19,993 nt of DNA from Phoronis ovalis (Eukaryota > Phoronida > Phoronidae). The position numbers and the translations under genes are program-made. Below the pieces are notes generated by a model. It was not told the DNA's origin, did no database searches, and saw only the letters and a list, made by a program, of their open reading frames with translations. This document shows positions 16,007 through 19,993 of the stretch, piece after piece (position 1 is the first letter of the stretch; every line of letters begins with the position of its first letter). The stretch spans positions 1 through 19,993 of the forward strand of contig JAOXYB010009234.1 of assembly GCA_028565635.1 (NCBI GenBank), read 5' to 3'.

Positions 16007-18720
16007 GGGATCCAATATAAATTTAGTCCAAAACTGAATCTGACTTGTGTACTAAAAATACCAGGAAGTGGTCACATGATCGTTTGACTCTAAAACCATG
16101 TCATAAGTTGGAAAAAGACTTTTCAGAAAGGACTGATGACTATCTTGTTATAAGACTGAAGCTATCTTTGCTCAAAAGTAAGATCCAATTTGGACTAAAC
16201 TTTTTGATGATTAACCCATGAATCAATATGTGATCAAATAAACATTCATTTAAATATTAAAATATTCTTTTACAATAAATATTCCACTAATGTAACCTCT
16301 TGAATATAGGCTTCTCTTGTGTGCTATTAATGAGAATAAAATCCTCAAGAGTTCAAGCCTCGATCTTCATTAGTTTTTTTGTTCTAAATAGATTTATTGG
16401 TAAATACCGCTCCCTTGGTTATAGTACATGCTTGAACTAGGATATTTTATATTTTTTTTTATAAATGCATGTTCTTCATCCTGTAATGTACTAAATTGAA
16501 GATCAAATTTTTACATCTGCTTTAACATTTTATTTTATATGTAATTTTTATATTTTACTTAATTTTTTTTGCACATATAATAGTATAGTACATGCATTCT
16601 ACTATTGCATTTAAAAAAACAATTATTTGTTGTAAAAAATATCTTATCTGCTAGAATAAAAAGAAAAACACAACAGCATTCTGTACCCAGTATACAGAGT
16701 TTAAAAAAGTAATTATATTGCGGCTATTATGTTATGCGTGTCTCAAAGACAGTGCATGCCAAGCACAGATTAGTATATCATTTTTAGAAGTGTTTTATTA
16801 CATCAAATACAGTTTTTATTACATGGTTGTTTGAGATTTGTAGGAAAAATGAATGCTAATAATGGGCCATGTAGAGCTTAGTTTTACATACTTAAAGATG
16901 CCTTTCCAGAATCTGGCAACATGACCATAATTATGTCTAGTACATAATTGTCTTTCACTTGTTGAATTGTCTTATACAAGCCAGTTAGCTGGTAAAAGTG
17001 TGTATATGAGAAAACCTCAAAAATTGTTGCAGGGTAATGACGACATGTGAATCTTGTTGAGTTTGTAAGTTGCTTTCCAGATTTGGGCTAGGAATCTTTG
17101 GGTACAATAAGACATTTTGTAGAGTGCAGTTCTAAATCTTAAATTCGAGAACATTTGTTGCAAGACAATTATTTTTTGAGATTATTAAATGTAGAATGTT
17201 TTCAATCCACTTTGTACTAAATCAATATGTGTATATGTAGCTTTTAATTTTTTTTTTACAGAAGATAAGCTAATAATTTCTTTGTACAGTTTACCTGTCA
17301 TCTCAGTCTACTGTGATCTGGAGCTGTGATGAATATTTTTGTAAACAAAACTGCTGTTTGTTGCATACTAATAAGTTACTAAATCGAGAAAGTGTGTTAA
17401 GCTAGATTGTTTAATGTGATATCTTTTTGTGTGTAAATAGCTTGGTCAGGTGTATTTTTTGCATGTGAAGTCTGTGAGTAAACATGTGTCCTTATTCATA
17501 GTCATTACAGCCGAGTATTACATAATGGATAAACTAATTTGCTCATAAACATGTTTGCTCGAAAATCAGACTGTCCAAACACTGATTAGTCACAATAGTC
17601 ACATACAAGGTAGTCGTGCATTTTTGCATCTCGGGTGAAACTACTTGTTATATTTGCTTTTGTTAGTACCTGTAATATTACAAAAGAACTTGGACATAGC
17701 TTTACAGTTACATCAGCAGACACTTTTACACGATTACAGGATTATCGCTCTGCTTTTGGACAATGTGAACCAACACCCTATTACTATTTTATGATTAGCT
17801 TGCAACTATTTTATCTGGTAATATCACAAAAAATTGTGTAAAAAATAAGCTTCGATGGTTGTATTGATTTTTATCATTATTCTTATATTTTGCTATATAA
17901 ATTAATGATCTCTGCTATCATCAGTATGGAGGATGAATGGATAGGAGACACCTCCATGTGGTTACCTGACAAGTTGGTACCTCAAATCTGCAGATATATT
18001 TAATCCTATATTAGGAAATCTGCCATTTATTCCAGAATTAACCTTTAAACAAAACATTTTTTTTCCCCCCCAAGTATGGGGAAAATGAATTAAGAATGCC
18101 AATCTTCAGTTTCACCAGGCCAAGGGGGTCAAAATTTTGATTATTAACGTCTTCCATAATAGCACGAATTTCAAAAAACAAAATATTAAACAATTCAACA
18201 GTCTTTATACAGAGTATAATGCATTTGATTTTCCCAAATTATCAAATTTAATCAATTTTTGGAAGGTACATGTATTAAGATCAGGTCGTCTACCACAACT
18301 AAAGTATTGGAATGCAGAAATAATCAAAATGCATGTAGATTTTGTATTGTGAAGCTGTTTTCTGAAACTTGCACTATTTTAATTATATACATTGTTATTG
18401 TTTTAAAAATACTTACATTAAAAATCCTTAAAAATACTTACATTGCTGGTACAAGATTGCCAATTGCAAATTGGTGAACATTTCTAACGAGGTATTAGCA
18501 TGTTTAGCAAAGTGTTGATAAATCTTTTTACCTTTTTTATGGTAAAATGTAGTAATAGATGGCTCATTTTTGTGATATCCTTCTGAATGTTTATAGTGAT
18601 GATTAGTTTAATGGTTTGACCACCAGCTTTGTATTGAAATGACATTGTAAAGTTGTGAGAGAGTGCAGCATAATATGTTACACTTATCCATTTACATTAC
18701 AATTCAATAAATTTATTTTA
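16007..18720 (+). other. 3' UTR and flank, no coding sequence recognised
   Basis: AT-rich sequence follows the stop with none of the repeat families found elsewhere in the window. AATAAA occurs at 16237, 16274 and 16335, and again at 18706, so a short (about 0.3 kb) and a long (about 2.7 kb) 3' UTR are both possible. A Pumilio-type TGTAAATA lies at 17432-17439 and would matter only if the long form exists. A 25-base direct repeat with core TTAAAAATACTTACATT is at 18403-18444. The absence of repeats compared with the introns favours transcribed, constrained sequence, but this is inference. Confidence 0.45.
16237..16279 (+). promoter_or_regulatory. Polyadenylation signals (two AATAAA)
   Basis: AATAAA at 16237-16242 and 16274-16279 lie 231 and 268 bases after the stop codon. 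A GT/T-rich tract (CTTCTCTTGTGTGC) follows at about 16310-16325, as expected downstream of a cleavage site. A third AATAAA is at 16335. Confidence 0.55.
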
Positions 18721-19706
18721 ACTATATACATGACCAGTATTTACAGTATTCTACATATTAATATCATTTCTATTGTTCTATGTACAGAATACATGTACAA
18801 TTCACTTTCTTCATCTTAAGCCTTATTATCTACTTCAATATATTACGAGAAACCAACCTCTTTCATTACATCTGTTTAGACAAATTGAAAAGTCACATGA
18901 GCAATATACTTTTGCACGAAATGCAGTTTCCACATTCAGCTTCTTATGTTACGTGTTCCATATTCTTTGCATTAATATATACCCTCTCCTTGAAAATGTT
19001 AATCATGTGTAACAAACATAACAAAACAAGAGTTAAATTGTTTCTTTGCTTCTTTCATATTGCTTGTCCTTTTTCTTAAGGACATGACACATGGTAGAAG
19101 ATTTAGTAAAGCACACAATGTTTATTTCTTAACTTCCCGGAGTTTTGCTTAGCACAGTGGATTATATACGATGTTAATAATGTAATATCCTTTCAAACCT
19201 CAAGGCTGTATGTGTTATGCACTAATATATTATTCCCTTATGCCAAACCTTTAGAACACATTAGGTTTGCATGCATCTCCTTTTTAAATAGAGTTTGTTG
19301 AATAATATTTTGCGCTTGATCAGAAATATACAGCTTATTGGTATAGAAGTTTGCCCCAAAGGTGCATTATATGCGCATGGCAGTTAGAAATCAATGTGTC
19401 AAAAAAAAAAAGAACTTCCACATTCAGTAATATGCCATATCACAGTGTCTACTGTTTCTGTTTCCTAGTATCCACTGCTAGTCAGACTGCTGACACTTGT
19501 TCTTCATCTTCTAAATCTGGAAATGAAAAAAATTATTATTCTTGTTATCCGGACACTTTGTCATTCATCAACGAGTTTTTACCTTTGTACAATGAAACAT
19601 AAGTGCTTGAAAAGCTTCACACATGATTGGCAAGTACTGTATGCTGAAATTTAACTTAAACCAGGCCATAACCATTCAACTCCACAGCCAACAATTAAGA
19701 AAACTA
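18721..19706 (+). other. AT-rich flank, one weak exon candidate
   Basis: No repeat family and no recognised protein. The only sequence worth marking is an acceptor (CTGTTTCTGTTTCCTAG) followed by an open frame at 19469-19602 ending in TAA. Confidence 0.35.
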
Positions 19707-19993
19707 ATAATTAGGTTGCACAGCAAGTGCAACCTATTGAGATTGTATCTTTTTTTCTTTTTTTTTTCTTTTTTTCTTTTTTTTCCAATTTTCAAATGTC
19801 TATACCTTGGAAACGCTTTAAGCTATGGGTGTCAATCTTGAGGTGTGGACATCCCTGGGGTAAGATAACTGACCTTAGAGGTCAAAAGGTCATTCAGGGG
19901 TCAAAAGGTCAAAATATTAAAATTGCATTTAACTTACAAAAATGATGGTTCTATGTCATTTACAGGTAATTTAGGGGTCATATGGTCATTTTG
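19707..19993 (+). repeat. AGGTCA-rich dispersed repeat, copy 4, cut by the window end
   Basis: It is headed by a perfect 10-bp stem hairpin (TAGGTTGCAC, loop AGCAA, GTGCAACCTA; 19712-19736) and a poly-T run with C interruptions (19747-19785). AGGTGTGG, ATCCCTGGGG and TGACCT follow, then half sites AGGTCA at 19879, 19887 and 19906 and GGGTCA at 19898. The order matches copies 1-3. Confidence 0.78.

Noticed and set aside
18773-19079. Two overlapping plus-strand frames of 79 and 99 codons
   Set aside because: Overlapping in different frames, hydrophobic AT-rich translation, no motif or splice support.
1-19993. tRNA, rRNA, CRISPR, prophage or bacterial operon features
   Set aside because: No cloverleaf with conserved A/B boxes, no regular spacer array and no prokaryotic gene organisation seen; the split exons show that the sequence is eukaryotic.

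Overview
The window is a piece of an animal (invertebrate metazoan) nuclear genome. It is AT-rich and carries one multi-exon gene with long introns, non-LTR retrotransposon remnants, several MITE-like elements, and a microsatellite. There are no operons, prokaryotic signals, CRISPR arrays, rRNA or tRNA genes that I can support. The repeat style (AGGTCA-rich dispersed elements, hairpin-headed elements, CR1/Jockey-like LINEs) resembles marine invertebrates, possibly a lophotrochozoan, but the taxon is not fixed by what I can see.

The main content is the 3' half of a plus-strand gene from 3762 to 16006. I assemble 11 exons: 3762-3958, 5128-5341, 6605-6685, 7591-7704, 9713-9841, 10734-10876, 11741-11899, 13855-13900, 14540-14616, 15247-15351 and 15575-16006. 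All have AG/GT boundaries and mutually consistent phases, and together they read 564 residues to a stop. Residue numbers below count from the first complete codon (Thr, 3764). The product matches the BCAP/PIK3AP1-BANK1-Dof family of PI3K adaptor scaffolds. It has the ankyrin-like segment (TLLHFAAKYGLEKF...DCPGA), a linker with tyrosine motifs including YMSM, the family's EAVQLFNAW helical segment, a Ser-rich stretch, and a Pro-rich C-terminus ending in an SH3-type PxxPxR motif. The N-terminal TIR-like and DBB parts are not visible and should lie upstream of the window.

Layout: 1-3761 is upstream intron (or unassigned) sequence with a hairpin pair, three copies of an AGGTCA-rich repeat, two degenerate repeats and a short palindromic MITE derivative. 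3762-16006 is the gene. Its introns hold a TA-flanked MITE family (4608-4957, 10970-11291, a related fold-back at 10445-10654), a tandem repeat (about 5550-6230), a hAT-like MITE with an 8-bp target duplication (6954-7442), two minus-strand LINE remnants (about 7940-9490 and 12497-13125), and a 0.3-kb TG/TATG-CA microsatellite just upstream of an acceptor. 16007 to about 19700 is AT-rich, nearly repeat-free sequence, likely 3' UTR and flank, with polyadenylation signals soon after the stop. 19712-19993 starts another AGGTCA-rich element with a hairpin head.

I see no wholly new system. The points most worth checking are the invertebrate BCAP-like scaffold with a frame-neutral exon carrying its only linker YxxM motif, the repeat family that spreads nuclear-receptor-type DR2/DR5 half-site pairs, and the small MITE/palindrome pair.
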